From Atopobium sp. oral taxon 810 str. F0209 (GTDB lineage Bacteria; Actinomycetota; Coriobacteriia; Coriobacteriales; Atopobiaceae), in contig NZ_KE952937.1 in assembly GCF_000466405.1 (NCBI RefSeq), positions 24,248-88,247 of the forward strand: a stretch of DNA of 64,000 bases, in the 5' to 3' direction. Positions 26,900-36,359 of the stretch are shown here, piece after piece; position 1 is the stretch's first letter, and each line of letters starts with the position of its first letter. A model generated the notes under the pieces. The model was not told the origin of the DNA and searched no databases. It saw only the letters and a list, made by a program, of their open reading frames with translations. A program made the position numbers and the translations under genes.

Positions 26900-29270
26900 T
26901 CAATGCCTCCACCCGAGCAACTGCACCTTTAAGGAACCCGGCATCAAGCGCAGGCCCACTTAGCCAATCATAACTATGCTTGAATATCCCAATTGACAGC
27001 AAAGCTACAATCGCGCAAAAGATGTAACCTCCAAGCGATAAATCCTCAATTGAGAAGAACTTGGAGAAAAATAACACTGCAATCAGAAGTGAACAGATCA
27101 TGACTCCAAGAAGAGTCCTTCTGAGCGCATTAAGCGGCAGTGAAATGCGCCATACCAACATAATGCCTATGATGGCAACCAAATAAGTGCACGCTGTTGA
27201 TACCAATCCAAAAGACCAACCAAGCGCACGTCCAGCCAAAATCTCGGCAAAAAGAGCTACGACAATCGCCAAAGATGCAGGTAGCGAACGACTAAGCACG
27301 TGCTCAAGGAAAGATCCTGTTACAAGCTCATGATTGGGTTCCAGTGCAAGTACCAAGCTTGGAAGTCCAATAACGATGCCCGACAAGAGCGAGGCCTGTA
27401 TGGGAATAAAGGGGTATGGTGGCAAAAATACGCAAATAAAAGCCAGGACTGCAGCATAGACCGTCTTTACCAAAAACAGAGAAGCAGAGCGCTGAAGATT
27501 ATTGATAGAACGACGCCCTTCAGCAACAACCTCAGGCATATGAGCAAAATCATCATCAGCAAGGACAATTTCGGCGACATTGCGAGCAGCAGCAGAACCC
27601 GAAGCCATAGCGACCGAACAGTCCGCTTCACGCAACGCCAAGATATCGTTAACTCCATCGCCCGTCATAGCAACCGTATGACCTTGGTTTTTGAGTGCAA
27701 TAACCAATTCACGCTTTATTTCGGGGGTCACACGACCAAAGACTCGACAATCCTTCACAGCCTGTGCAATAGCTTTTTTGTCTGTGAGCGTTGAAGTATC
27801 AATCCATTTGTCTGCCTGAGGAACACCCGCTGTGCGAGCAATGGCGGAGACCGTTACAGGATCATCGCCCGAAATTACACGGAGATTGACTCCTTGTTGG
27901 ATAAAGTATTCCATCGTCTCCTTTGCGCTAGCACGGAGCTCGTCTTGGATACTCACAAAGCCAAGGAGTTGAGGTTTGCCAACAAATACAGCCTCTTCGT
28001 CAAAGTCCTCAACACGTGCCACAATCAATACACGAGCTAGCTCGCCAAAAGAACGAAGTTTGGTCTCTACAGAGGAAAACTCATCGCCAAGTACAAATTG
28101 TGCCGCACCCATTACGAGTGCTTGTCCCTCAGAACAAATACAACCTGAATATTTACGCCGAGAAGAAAAAGGAATCGCACGCACAACATCCAGCGCTGCA
28201 ATCTGTTGTGTTTTAACAAAATTCAAGATAGCGGTAGCAGTTTCGTTTGCATCATCCTCACTTGCATGAGCAATGGTAGAAATTGCTGTGAGTGTTTGTT
28301 GGCGAAGTTGTTCACCATCATCAGCACCTACAACTTGGTCGACAATCATGCCACCTGTGGTAATAGTGCCCGTCTTGTCCAAACAAAGCGCATCAACACG
28401 AGCAAGTGTCTCAATGCAATATGCCTGCTGCACAAGCACCTGATGCTGACCCAAACGCGTAGTTGCGACGGCTAATACCGTCGAAGTCAACAGTACAAGA
28501 CCTTGAGGAATCATTGCGATAACTGCAGACACAGAGGTCAAAATCGCATGATTAAGCTCGGCTCCCGTCATAGATGTACGAATAAAGAGCGCGATCCCCA
28601 GAGGAATCAGCATGTAGCCACCTAGACGGACAACAGATTCAACAACGTTTTTAATTTCAGAGCGTATAGGCTTAACGTATTTTGCCTCCGCATTGATACG
28701 AGCAGCATAACCATCCTTGCCTACCTTATTAACGCGACATACAAGAGATCCCGAGTCAACGAATGAACCCGAGAGAATCTCGTCACCAACATGTTTTGAT
28801 ACAGGCTCAGACTCACCCGTCAATAAACTTTCATTCATTGTCGCAGCACCTGCAAGCACCAAAGAATCTGCGGGCACCTGCTGTCCATGGGCAAGAACAA
28901 TCACATCATCAAGCACAAGTTCTGAAGAGGAAATAAGCTGGTCTTTGCCATCGCGCCGTACATGCACATCTGAGGCAGTTAAGAGCTGCAGTCTATCAAC
29001 CTGACGTTTTGCTCGAATCTCTTGAATAACGCCAATAAAAAGATTAATGAGAGGAGTTGTAACAAACAAGAGATTGCGAAAATAACCTGTAGTAAGCACC
29101 AGAAGCGCAATCACTAGGTTTATGCCATTAAAGAAGGTAAGGGTATGCTCGCTGATGATTTGCGAAATGGTTTTTGTTTTGACATCAGTGTCGACATTTG
29201 ATTTACCCTGCGCCTTACGCTTTGCTACCTCAGCTCCACTAAGGCCCGTATAGTTATCGGAAAACGCCAA
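26835..29270 (-). CDS. Cation-transporting P-type ATPase, CtpE-like (possible calcium pump)
   Basis: ATP-driven cation pump in the membrane. Motifs in order: TGESEPV (actuator), DKTGTITTGG with the phosphorylated Asp, RVTPEIKRELV, and MTGDGVNDILALREADCSVA with the hinge. Hydrophobic segments are two pairs in the N-terminal half and about six at the C-terminus. The hinge sequence and short N-terminus resemble mycobacterial CtpE, which has been linked to Ca2+ uptake; the ion is inferred. I place the start at TTG 29270 because AGAGGGGG lies 5 bases upstream; a GTG at 29291 is the alternative. Its 3' end overlaps acnA by 65 bp. Confidence 0.9.
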   Translation of the reverse strand: MAFSDNYTGLSGAEVAKRKAQGKSNVDTDVKTKTISQIISEHTLTFFNGINLVIALLVLTTGYFRNLLFVTTPLINLFIGVIQEIRAKRQVDRLQLLTASDVHVRRDGKDQLISSSELVLDDVIVLAHGQQVPADSLVLAGAATMNESLLTGESEPVSKHVGDEILSGSFVDSGSLVCRVNKVGKDGYAARINAEAKYVKPIRSEIKNVVESVVRLGGYMLIPLGIALFIRTSMTGAELNHAILTSVSAVIAMIPQGLVLLTSTVLAVATTRLGQHQVLVQQAYCIETLARVDALCLDKTGTITTGGMIVDQVVGADDGEQLRQQTLTAISTIAHASEDDANETATAILNFVKTQQIAALDVVRAIPFSSRRKYSGCICSEGQALVMGAAQFVLGDEFSSVETKLRSFGELARVLIVARVEDFDEEAVFVGKPQLLGFVSIQDELRASAKETMEYFIQQGVNLRVISGDDPVTVSAIARTAGVPQADKWIDTSTLTDKKAIAQAVKDCRVFGRVTPEIKRELVIALKNQGHTVAMTGDGVNDILALREADCSVAMASGSAAARNVAEIVLADDDFAHMPEVVAEGRRSINNLQRSASLFLVKTVYAAVLAFICVFLPPYPFIPIQASLLSGIVIGLPSLVLALEPNHELVTGSFLEHVLSRSLPASLAIVVALFAEILAGRALGWSFGLVSTACTYLVAIIGIMLVWRISLPLNALRRTLLGVMICSLLIAVLFFSKFFSIEDLSLGGYIFCAIVALLSIGIFKHSYDWLSGPALDAGFLKGAVARVEALNVRRDKRRAARQEALRDRFES

Positions 29271-29296
29271 CGTTCCCCCTCTCAAAGCCACCCATC

Positions 29297-29326
29297 TTGC
29301 CCTATCCTAGAGCGATTAACTATAAT
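29297..29326 (+). promoter_or_regulatory. Promoter of the tRNA-Arg gene
   Basis: TTGCCC (29297-29302) and a perfect TATAAT (29321-29326) are 18 bases apart, with the tRNA starting 12 bases after the -10 element. This is a short, typical stable-RNA leader. Confidence 0.7.
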
Positions 29327-29337
29327 GCCAAATGTTC

Positions 29338-29414
29338 GCCCTCTTAGCTCAGTGGATTAGAGCGTCTGCCTCCGGAGCAGAAGGCCGCGGGTTCGAATCC
29401 CACAGAGGGCACCA
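29338..29414 (+). tRNA. tRNA-Arg, anticodon CCG
   Basis: A 77-base cloverleaf. The acceptor arms GCCCTCT (29338) and AGAGGGC (29404-29410) pair fully, with discriminator A and an encoded CCA (29412-29414). The anticodon stem TCTGC/GCAGA encloses the loop CTCCGGA, giving anticodon CCG, which reads CGG. The T arm GCGGGTTCGAATCCCAC is standard. It is a single gene with its own promoter and terminator, lying between divergent and convergent protein genes. Confidence 0.97.
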
Positions 29415-29425
29415 GACACAAAATG

Positions 29426-29462
29426 AGTCCGTAGGAGCATAAACTTCTACGGACTTTTATTT
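29426..29462 (+). terminator. Terminator of tRNA-Arg
   Basis: AGTCCGTAG (29426-29434) and CTACGGACT (29447-29455) form a 9-bp stem followed by TTTTATTT, directly after the tRNA. It may also act on the convergent aroB transcript. Confidence 0.85.
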
Positions 29463-29477
29463 CAAAAAAATAAGACT

Positions 29478-30545
29478 TTAGCGACACAAATCCAGAATTT
29501 GACGATATTTCTCAAGGCTGACGCGCTCGACTATAACCTCTCCAATAGCATGTATACGCACGAGATTGATGTGATTGCCGTGACGTTTTTTATCCGCTAA
29601 AGATCGCCGATAGAGACAATCAACATCAAGCGCTGTCGTAGTAGGTAGTCCATGCGCAGCACAGAGCCTACTAATACGTTTGCTGGTGTCAATATCGCAG
29701 AGCCCAAGAGCTGCATCAGCACGGGCCATACAGCAAAGACCTGCAGCAACGCAGCTACCATGACCCAGGTGATACCTGCTTTCTGCTTCAATAGCATGGC
29801 CTATTGTGTGACCCAAATTAAGGGTCTGACGAAGTCCTGCTTCGCGTTCGTCTGCATCCACTACATCACGTTTAATCTCAACACAACGACTCACAAGCTC
29901 AATGGTGCGCTGAGGATCATCCAACGTCAGTGGTCTCTCTTCAAGAGAAGCAAAAAGCTTTGGGTCACAAAGTACTCCATACTTGATAATCTCACCGATA
30001 GAATCAGAGAATAGCTCGGGCGATAGAGTTGATAGGCATGTGACATCAGCAATAACTGCAGATGGTTGCCAAAATGCACCCGCAAGATTTTTACCTGCCG
30101 CAAGGTCCACTGCTGTCTTGCCACCAACAGAGGAATCAACCATAGCAAGTAATGAAGTGGGCACCTGTACTACCGCACAACCGCGCATATAACAGGCAGC
30201 AGCAAAGCCAGCCAAATCGCCTACGACACCACCGCCCAACGCCACCACAACATCATCTCGAGTGAGGCCAGCAGCGGCAATATTTTCAAGCAGACCTGCG
30301 AGGACTGTCATATTTTTGGATTGCTCACCTGCAGGGATGATGGCAGTTTTTACTTCGTAAGCTGCAGCATTAAGCGCGTTATATGTTTGCCTACCATACA
30401 AGGGGTATACATTGCTATCCGAGACGAGCATGGCTTTTTGGCCGCCAACAGAAGTACGCACTACAGAACCCAAAGAATCTAAAATGTCACTTCCTACATG
30501 CACTTCATAGCTACGCGATGCCGTATTCACCGAAACGCTTTTCAT
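29478..30545 (-). CDS. aroB: 3-dehydroquinate synthase
   Basis: Second shikimate step: cyclises DAHP to 3-dehydroquinate using NAD and a divalent metal. The 355-residue protein shows IIPAGEQSKNM (about 71-81), the NAD-binding VVALGGGVVGDLAGFAA (about 100-116), QVPTSLLAMVDSSVGGKTAVD (about 127-147), KNLAGAFWQPSAV, and metal-ligand His in LRQTLNLGHTIGHAIE (about 242-257). The ATG at 30545 has AGAGGAG 8 bases upstream. It is the last gene of the leftward aroF-tyrA-aroB operon, 12 bp after tyrA. Confidence 0.97.
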   Translation of the reverse strand: MKSVSVNTASRSYEVHVGSDILDSLGSVVRTSVGGQKAMLVSDSNVYPLYGRQTYNALNAAAYEVKTAIIPAGEQSKNMTVLAGLLENIAAAGLTRDDVVVALGGGVVGDLAGFAAACYMRGCAVVQVPTSLLAMVDSSVGGKTAVDLAAGKNLAGAFWQPSAVIADVTCLSTLSPELFSDSIGEIIKYGVLCDPKLFASLEERPLTLDDPQRTIELVSRCVEIKRDVVDADEREAGLRQTLNLGHTIGHAIEAESRYHLGHGSCVAAGLCCMARADAALGLCDIDTSKRISRLCAAHGLPTTTALDVDCLYRRSLADKKRHGNHINLVRIHAIGEVIVERVSLEKYRQILDLCR

Positions 30546-30557
30546 CAGTTTTCTCCT

Positions 30558-31454
30558 CTAAGCAGAGCGCGACTCCGCCTCACGCTTCAGGCGGTCGCCT
30601 TCCGCTAAAAGATCAAAGAGTTTTTGCTCATCATGCTTATCAAGTGCATCTTTGTACTGCTGCAAATTGCCAATCAAAAGCTCTAGTTCTGTACTTAAAT
30701 TATCTGCATTATCCAAAAAGAGTTCTGTCCACATACCTGGATTCAAACGTGCCACACGCGTTAAATCACGGTATGAACCAGCCGAGAAACCCTTGTGATG
30801 GCGGGCAGTAGGACTTTTGACATAAGCATTAGACACCACATGCGCAAGCTGGCTGGTATAAGCAATCATCTCATCATGATAGGCAGCAGTAGCAAGCATC
30901 CAGCTACCAAAGCCCGCTGGCTCTAGAAGTCGCTTGAGTCGCTCCAGAATATTTACACGCTCAATGTCATCCATATGCTCAGGAGGTACCACAACCATAG
31001 GAGCACCGCGAAACATTGAGGCGCGTGAATGTGCATAACCAGAGTACTGAGTACCCGCCATAGGGTGACAGCCCACAAAAGCAAAACTATATTTTTTTGC
31101 CATCGGAAAGCAGCTTTCACAAACTGTACGCTTAACTCCCACCGTGTCAATCACAATAGCGCCCGTTGAAATAAGCGGGGCTTTCTCTTGTAACCACTCA
31201 ATCGCTGCGGCAGGATAACCCGCCAAAATCAAGAGTTCACAGCTGGGGATGGACTCGTCGTTGAGTTCACCTGCAACCGTATCAATCATCGCTAACTCGA
31301 GAGTTGAATGTGTGCGATTCCAAGCAAAGACCTCGCGTCCACCCTCATGGAGGGCTTTGGCAAAAGAGCCTCCCATCAGACCAAGGCCAACGATACCAAC
31401 ACGCCCTGGAACAAAATTCAATGCACTGGATTCATCTCGGCTAGGCTGTGGCAT
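30558..31454 (-). CDS. tyrA: Prephenate dehydrogenase
   Basis: NAD(P)-dependent enzyme converting prephenate to 4-hydroxyphenylpyruvate for tyrosine. The nucleotide-binding motif VGIVGLGLMGGSFAKAL lies near the N-terminus, and VGCHPMAGTQYSGYAHS (about 125-140) with the substrate His is characteristic; SYRDLTRVA follows. I chose ATG 31454, preceded by GGGAAGAGG, giving 298 residues; it overlaps the aroF stop by 14 bases. An upstream in-frame start at 31523 would intrude further into aroF. No ACT domain is present, so direct tyrosine feedback would have to act through the catalytic domain or on AroF. Confidence 0.95.
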   Translation of the reverse strand: MPQPSRDESSALNFVPGRVGIVGLGLMGGSFAKALHEGGREVFAWNRTHSTLELAMIDTVAGELNDESIPSCELLILAGYPAAAIEWLQEKAPLISTGAIVIDTVGVKRTVCESCFPMAKKYSFAFVGCHPMAGTQYSGYAHSRASMFRGAPMVVVPPEHMDDIERVNILERLKRLLEPAGFGSWMLATAAYHDEMIAYTSQLAHVVSNAYVKSPTARHHKGFSAGSYRDLTRVARLNPGMWTELFLDNADNLSTELELLIGNLQQYKDALDKHDEQKLFDLLAEGDRLKREAESRSA

Positions 31455-32535
31455 CCTCTTCCCTCTCAGTAGCAAGATTTTTTGCATCCATTGAGCCAGG
31501 CAGTGGCGCCTCCTCATAATCAAGGTCTGCAGTAATTGCCTGACGAATCAAAGCAATGCGCTTCATAGCCTCGGCAAACATCTCAGGAGTTAATGCCTGC
31601 GCACCATCAGACCATGCGAGCGAGGGATGATTGTGGACTTCGATTTCTAGACCATCAGCGCCCGCAGCAGTTGCCGCGTATGCAATAGGACTCACGTAAC
31701 GTGTATGGCCCGTCGCATGACTGGGATCACCCACCACAGGCAAGTGAGTCAGTTTGTGTAGTACAGGAATTGCATTTACATCAAAGGTATTACGAGTACG
31801 CGTCTCAAAGCTGCGGATGCCACGCTCGCACAGAATAACGTTCTGATTTCCCTCACTCATGATGTACTCTGCAGCCATCAGCAACTCATCTACCATACCG
31901 GCAATTCCACGCTTAAGCAGGATGGGGATGTTGGTTTTGCCCACTTCACGCAGCAACGGGAAATTCTGCGCATTTCGAGCACCAATCTGCATGACATTAA
32001 TCTTTTTGTCCACAAAAAGTTGAACATCGCGAGGATCCATAACCTCAGTAACAATAGGCATATTGGTTTCTTCTGCCGCCTCAAGCAAGAGGTCAAGTCC
32101 TTCTTCACCCATACCTTGGTAAGCATAGGGACTCGTGCGAGGCTTGTATGCGCCTCCACGCAACATCGTAGCCCCAGCCTCTTTGACTGCACGCGCAATC
32201 TCAATCAGGTTCATTCCTTCAACTGAACAAGGTCCAGCCATAACTTGAAAATGACCGCCACCAATCAATACGCCTCGACCACAATCAACAATGGTGTCAT
32301 TGGGATGAAACTTACGATTGGCCTTTTTGAAAGGTTCAGACACACGCTGGACCTGCTCAATGATGTCCATACTTTCAAGCAAAAATGGATCAATTTGTGT
32401 GGTATCGCCAATAATGCCAACAATGGTTTCATTTTGACCCTGACTGACATTTGCCTTGTACCCACGACCCTCAATCCATTGAATGAAATGGTCCAACTGT
32501 TCTTTGGTAGCCGTTTTTTTAACGATGGCAATCAT
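31441..32535 (-). CDS. aroF: 3-deoxy-7-phosphoheptulonate (DAHP) synthase, type I-beta with N-terminal regulatory domain
   Basis: First shikimate step: condenses PEP with erythrose 4-phosphate. From ATG 32535 (AGGAGG 9 bases upstream) the product is 364 residues. Residues about 1-70 form a ferredoxin-like domain as in Thermotoga DAHP synthase, which gives Tyr/Phe feedback there. The barrel follows, with VMAGPCSVEG, LRGGAYKPRTSPYAYQG (about 130-146), QIGARNAQNFPLL, ILLKRG, and VVGDPSHATGHTRYV (about 268-282). In-frame ATGs further upstream lack a suitably placed binding site. It heads the leftward operon with tyrA and aroB and is divergent from aroA. Confidence 0.96.
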   Translation of the reverse strand: MIAIVKKTATKEQLDHFIQWIEGRGYKANVSQGQNETIVGIIGDTTQIDPFLLESMDIIEQVQRVSEPFKKANRKFHPNDTIVDCGRGVLIGGGHFQVMAGPCSVEGMNLIEIARAVKEAGATMLRGGAYKPRTSPYAYQGMGEEGLDLLLEAAEETNMPIVTEVMDPRDVQLFVDKKINVMQIGARNAQNFPLLREVGKTNIPILLKRGIAGMVDELLMAAEYIMSEGNQNVILCERGIRSFETRTRNTFDVNAIPVLHKLTHLPVVGDPSHATGHTRYVSPIAYAATAAGADGLEIEVHNHPSLAWSDGAQALTPEMFAEAMKRIALIRQAITADLDYEEAPLPGSMDAKNLATEREEDATA

Positions 32536-32717
32536 AGGGGCCATCCTCCTTTGTCCCAGGTTCAAAATATTTAGTCGTGGTACATGGTAACAGCGCAACA
32601 AAAATAAATATTTTCAAATGACTAGTTGGTAACTACTGCGACGCATTTATATCTCTTGAATTCTCCACTCCTTACAATAACTATGTAAGAAAAGTAACGA
32701 GATTTCGGAGTTCATGC

Positions 32718-34040
32718 GTGGATATACTCATTAGCCCAGGAAGTCTTGGTGGCAAGGTTAACTCTATTGCTTCCAAATCAGTCGCTCATCGACTGCTTAT
32801 CTTGGCTGCATTTGCTGATAAGACCTGCAATATCGACTGCAGCAGCAGCTCGCAAGATATTGATGCCACTATCGCTTGCCTCAAAGCACTTGGTGCACAT
32901 ATCACACATACCAAAACAGGATTTCGCGTAGTCCCCATCCCAAAGACATCAAGGTTCGAGCCACATGCACAAGCAAAACTCGACTGCGGAGAGTCCGGTT
33001 CTACTCTGCGCTTTATGTTACCTGTAGCAGCAGCGCTTGGTGCAGGGGCAAGCTTTACGGGAAGGGGTCGTTTAGCACAACGTCCCCTCGCTCAACTTAC
33101 AGACGCGCTTTGCTCACATGGTTGCAATCTTTCTGAATTTGGCAACTGGCCACTTGAACTAACAGGACAGCTTCAACCAGGAAACTATACGTTACCAGGC
33201 AATGTTTCTTCACAGTATGTGACAGGACTTTTACTCGCTGCTCCCCTGCTCAAAGGCACAACGGAGATATTAGTAAGCGAGCCCTTCCAATCTGAGCCCT
33301 ACGTCCGCTTAACCCTTAACGCACTGAGCTTATTTGGAGTGGAATGCGAAGCTGGACACAAACAGCTCGCTGATGGTAGCTATCGCACTTATCGTGTTTT
33401 TGGGCGAGGAACACAGCTAACAGCACCTGAGACGGTCACGGTGGAAGGCGACTGGTCTAACGCTGCTTTTTGGCTGGTAGCAGCTGCTATTGGCAAGAAA
33501 CCTATTTCAGTCAAACAACTCAACCTTAGCAGTGCTCAAGGAGACCGCGTTATCTTGGCAGCCCTTTCACTTTTTGGCGCGCAAGTTGTTCGTGGCAACA
33601 ATACCGCAACCGTAGGTCCTGCTTCCCTACAAGGTATTCGTATTGATGTTTCAAATTGTCCCGATCTTGTACCACCGCTGGCTGTACTTGGCGCATGTGC
33701 TACGGGCACCACACGCCTTGCCAATGCAGGTCGTCTACGCCTCAAAGAATCCGATCGACTGCAAACCGTAAGTGCAACACTTCAAGCACTTGGGGCACAA
33801 GCTCGCATCGAAACCGATGATTTGCTTATCAGTGGAGGCACAGCTCTTACGGGTGGGGTTGTAGACGCTGCAGGAGACCATCGCATTGCAATGATGGCAG
33901 CTATTTTGGCAACCCAATGCACAGGAGATACGCTCATCCACGGAGCAGACTGTGTTGCTAAATCCTATCCCCACTTTTTTGAAGACTTTGCCCTACTAGG
34001 TGGCAAAGCACAAGCTCAGGAGGTCATAAATGCCCTCTAG
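32718..34040 (+). CDS. aroA: 3-phosphoshikimate 1-carboxyvinyltransferase (EPSP synthase)
   Basis: Sixth shikimate step: adds the enolpyruvyl group of PEP to shikimate 3-phosphate. The 440-residue protein shows SKSVAHRLLILAAFAD (about 20-35), LDCGESGSTLRFMLPVAAALG (about 91-111), RLAQRPLAQLTDAL, a QDIDAT motif, and RLKESDRLQTV (about 339-349). The start is GTG 32718, with GGAG 7 bases upstream; the overlapping ATG at 32714 is in another frame. It overlaps aroC by 11 bases and heads the rightward operon. Confidence 0.96.
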   Translation: MDILISPGSLGGKVNSIASKSVAHRLLILAAFADKTCNIDCSSSSQDIDATIACLKALGAHITHTKTGFRVVPIPKTSRFEPHAQAKLDCGESGSTLRFMLPVAAALGAGASFTGRGRLAQRPLAQLTDALCSHGCNLSEFGNWPLELTGQLQPGNYTLPGNVSSQYVTGLLLAAPLLKGTTEILVSEPFQSEPYVRLTLNALSLFGVECEAGHKQLADGSYRTYRVFGRGTQLTAPETVTVEGDWSNAAFWLVAAAIGKKPISVKQLNLSSAQGDRVILAALSLFGAQVVRGNNTATVGPASLQGIRIDVSNCPDLVPPLAVLGACATGTTRLANAGRLRLKESDRLQTVSATLQALGAQARIETDDLLISGGTALTGGVVDAAGDHRIAMMAAILATQCTGDTLIHGADCVAKSYPHFFEDFALLGGKAQAQEVINAL

Positions 34041-35166
34041 TTTTGGCAGCGCCTTGCGTGTCACAATATTTGGCCAGTCTCATTCACCTGCTATTGGTTG
34101 CGTCATCGAAGGCCTACCTTCGGGCCACCATATCAATCTAGAAGCGCTCGCCCAGCATATGATGCGCCGCTCACCTGGCCAAGCACGCTGGTCAACGCCT
34201 CGCAAAGAGGCAGATGCCGTATCTATTCTGTCTGGTCTCAACCCTGCTGGTAATACCTCAGGAGCACCGCTGGCGCTTGTTATTCAAAACACCAACACGC
34301 GTCCTAGCGATTATGAGGAACTTAAACGAGTACCCCGCCCTAGCCATGCCGATTGGACTGCTCAACAAAAATGGCACGGCGAACAGGATGTCTCTGGTGG
34401 AGGACACTTCTCAGGTCGCCTCACCGCACCACTTTGTGCAGCAGGTGGTATTGCAATGCAACTTTTGTCCGAGCGTGACATTTGCATCGCCGCTCACCTA
34501 AGCGAATGTGCAGGCGTGACCGATGAGGCATTTCTTGCCCGAGGATCTATTGCTGATGCAGAGGCGCTCGCAGCACAAATGCATACATTAAAAGATGGCC
34601 GAAAGTTTCCCGTACTTAGTGACCAAGCAGCAGAAGAGATGCAGGCCCGCATCGAAGAGACAAGAAAAGCTTGCGATTCTGTAGGTGGTATTGTGGAATG
34701 CGTTGCCACAGGACTCCCTGCAGGCATCGGCTCGCCAATGTTTGACGGGATTGAATCGACCATTGCGCGTATTGTCTTTGGAATTCCCGCAGTAAAGGGT
34801 CTGGAATTTGGTGCGGGTTTTGCCACCGCAAGGATGCTTGGCAGCGAGCACAATGACCCCTATGTAATTGTTGATGGCAAGGTATATCCTGCCAAAAACG
34901 ATGCAGGCGGAAATTTGGGAGGCATTACAAGTGGCGCTCCCCTCTTGTGGCGCATGGCAGTCAAACCCACTTCTTCAATCGCGCAAGAACAACACTCGGT
35001 TGATCTCATACGCAATGAGGAGACTGTTCTTCGTGTACATGGCAGACACGACCCCTGCATAGCCCCACGCGCTGTACCTGTAGCAGAGTCCGCATGTGCT
35101 CTTGCTATCTTGGATTCTTGGCTTGCTTGGCCTCCCTGTGGCGCAGATGATGAGCATTACTTTTAA
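34030..35166 (+). CDS. aroC: Chorismate synthase
   Basis: Last shikimate step: converts EPSP to chorismate using reduced FMN. The 378-residue protein shows FGQSHSPAIGCVIEGLPSG (about 10-28), MMRRSPGQARWSTPRKEAD (about 41-59), DVSGGGHFSGRLTA (about 121-134), DNLGGITSGAP-like GNLGGITSGAPL, and RHDPCIAPRAVPVAE (about 341-355). Length is usual for the family. It overlaps aroA upstream and is followed 47 bp later by pheA. Confidence 0.97.
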   Translation: MPSSFGSALRVTIFGQSHSPAIGCVIEGLPSGHHINLEALAQHMMRRSPGQARWSTPRKEADAVSILSGLNPAGNTSGAPLALVIQNTNTRPSDYEELKRVPRPSHADWTAQQKWHGEQDVSGGGHFSGRLTAPLCAAGGIAMQLLSERDICIAAHLSECAGVTDEAFLARGSIADAEALAAQMHTLKDGRKFPVLSDQAAEEMQARIEETRKACDSVGGIVECVATGLPAGIGSPMFDGIESTIARIVFGIPAVKGLEFGAGFATARMLGSEHNDPYVIVDGKVYPAKNDAGGNLGGITSGAPLLWRMAVKPTSSIAQEQHSVDLIRNEETVLRVHGRHDPCIAPRAVPVAESACALAILDSWLAWPPCGADDEHYF

Positions 35167-35213
35167 ACTACAAAAGGAACAAATAACGTCTACTGAGAGA
35201 AAGCAGAACGATC

Positions 35214-36359
35214 GTGGCAGATATTTCAGAAATACGTAAGCATATTGACCGTATCGATAATGACATTCTTGAGCTCTTCAAAGAACGCATGGATGTTGCC
35301 AATGAGGTCGCGGCTTATAAAGGTGAGCACAAGCTTCCCGTTTTTGACCGCAATCGCGAACACCAAATACTTGTCAATGCTGCAGCCAAGGTGCCCGAGG
35401 ACCAGCAGGCCTATGTCCAAGTACTGATGTCTTTGCTTATGGAAGCTTCTCGCTCACGTCAAACTAGTTCTTTGGGTCGCAGCAATCAGGTAGTTTCAAA
35501 CATTAATAAAGCTATCAAAGAGTCTCCTGAGCTTTTCCCTCGCGATGCATTTGTTGCCTGCCAAGGCGTTGAGGGGGCTTATTCGCAAATTGCAACTGAC
35601 CGCCTGTTCAAGCATGCCAACATCAGCTACTTCGATACCTTTGATGGTGTTTTTCGTGCGGTTGACCAGGGATTTTCTGACTATGGTGTACTGCCCATTG
35701 AAAACAGCAGTGCAGGATCGGTGAATGAAGTCTACGACCTTATGATGCAGTATGACTTCCATATCGTACGCACCTGCCGCCTTAAGGTTGATCACAATCT
35801 TCTTGCCAAACCAGGCACTAAACTTGAGGATATTCGCGAGATATATAGCCATGAGCAAGCGGTTGCTCAGAGCATGGGCTTCTTGCAATCACTACCTAAT
35901 GCTCAGGTACATGTGGTTGAGAATACCGCCGTTGCCTCCAAACTGGTTGCTAATTCCGAACGCAGTGATGTTGCTGCTCTTGCATCACGTGCTTGCGCAG
36001 AACTTTATGGTTTAGTTCCCCTTGCACAAGCAGTGCAGGATCGCGATGACAACTACACCCGCTTTGCTTGTATCACAAAAAAACTCACAATCTATCCTAG
36101 TGCAGACCGCAGTTCTTTGATGCTTGTTGTTGGTAATGAACCTGGCGCTCTTTTCAAAGTGCTTGCTAAGTTTTATGCCCTCGATATCAACATCATTAAA
36201 CTTGAGAGTCGACCTATTCCAGGCAAGGACTTTGAATTCATGTTTTACTTTGATGTGGATTGTCCCGTAGTGGCTCCTGAATTTACACAGCTCATGTCCA
36301 CCCTGGGCAATGTCTGCGAAGACATGCGCTATCTCGGAAGTTACAGCGAGGTCATCTGA
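35214..36359 (+). CDS. pheA: Bifunctional chorismate mutase / prephenate dehydratase (P-protein)
   Basis: Makes phenylpyruvate from chorismate in two steps. The 381-residue protein has a chorismate mutase domain (about 1-90; IRKHIDRIDNDILELFKERM), a prephenate dehydratase domain (about 108-290; QGVEGAYSQIAT, IENSSAGSVNEVYDLM, DNYTRFACI with the TRF motif), and an ACT domain (about 300-380; EPGALFKVLAKFYALDIN and ESRPIPG) that typically binds phenylalanine for feedback. The start is GTG 35214 with only a weak purine stretch upstream. The stop overlaps the next ATG as TGATG. Confidence 0.95.
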   Translation: MADISEIRKHIDRIDNDILELFKERMDVANEVAAYKGEHKLPVFDRNREHQILVNAAAKVPEDQQAYVQVLMSLLMEASRSRQTSSLGRSNQVVSNINKAIKESPELFPRDAFVACQGVEGAYSQIATDRLFKHANISYFDTFDGVFRAVDQGFSDYGVLPIENSSAGSVNEVYDLMMQYDFHIVRTCRLKVDHNLLAKPGTKLEDIREIYSHEQAVAQSMGFLQSLPNAQVHVVENTAVASKLVANSERSDVAALASRACAELYGLVPLAQAVQDRDDNYTRFACITKKLTIYPSADRSSLMLVVGNEPGALFKVLAKFYALDINIIKLESRPIPGKDFEFMFYFDVDCPVVAPEFTQLMSTLGNVCEDMRYLGSYSEVI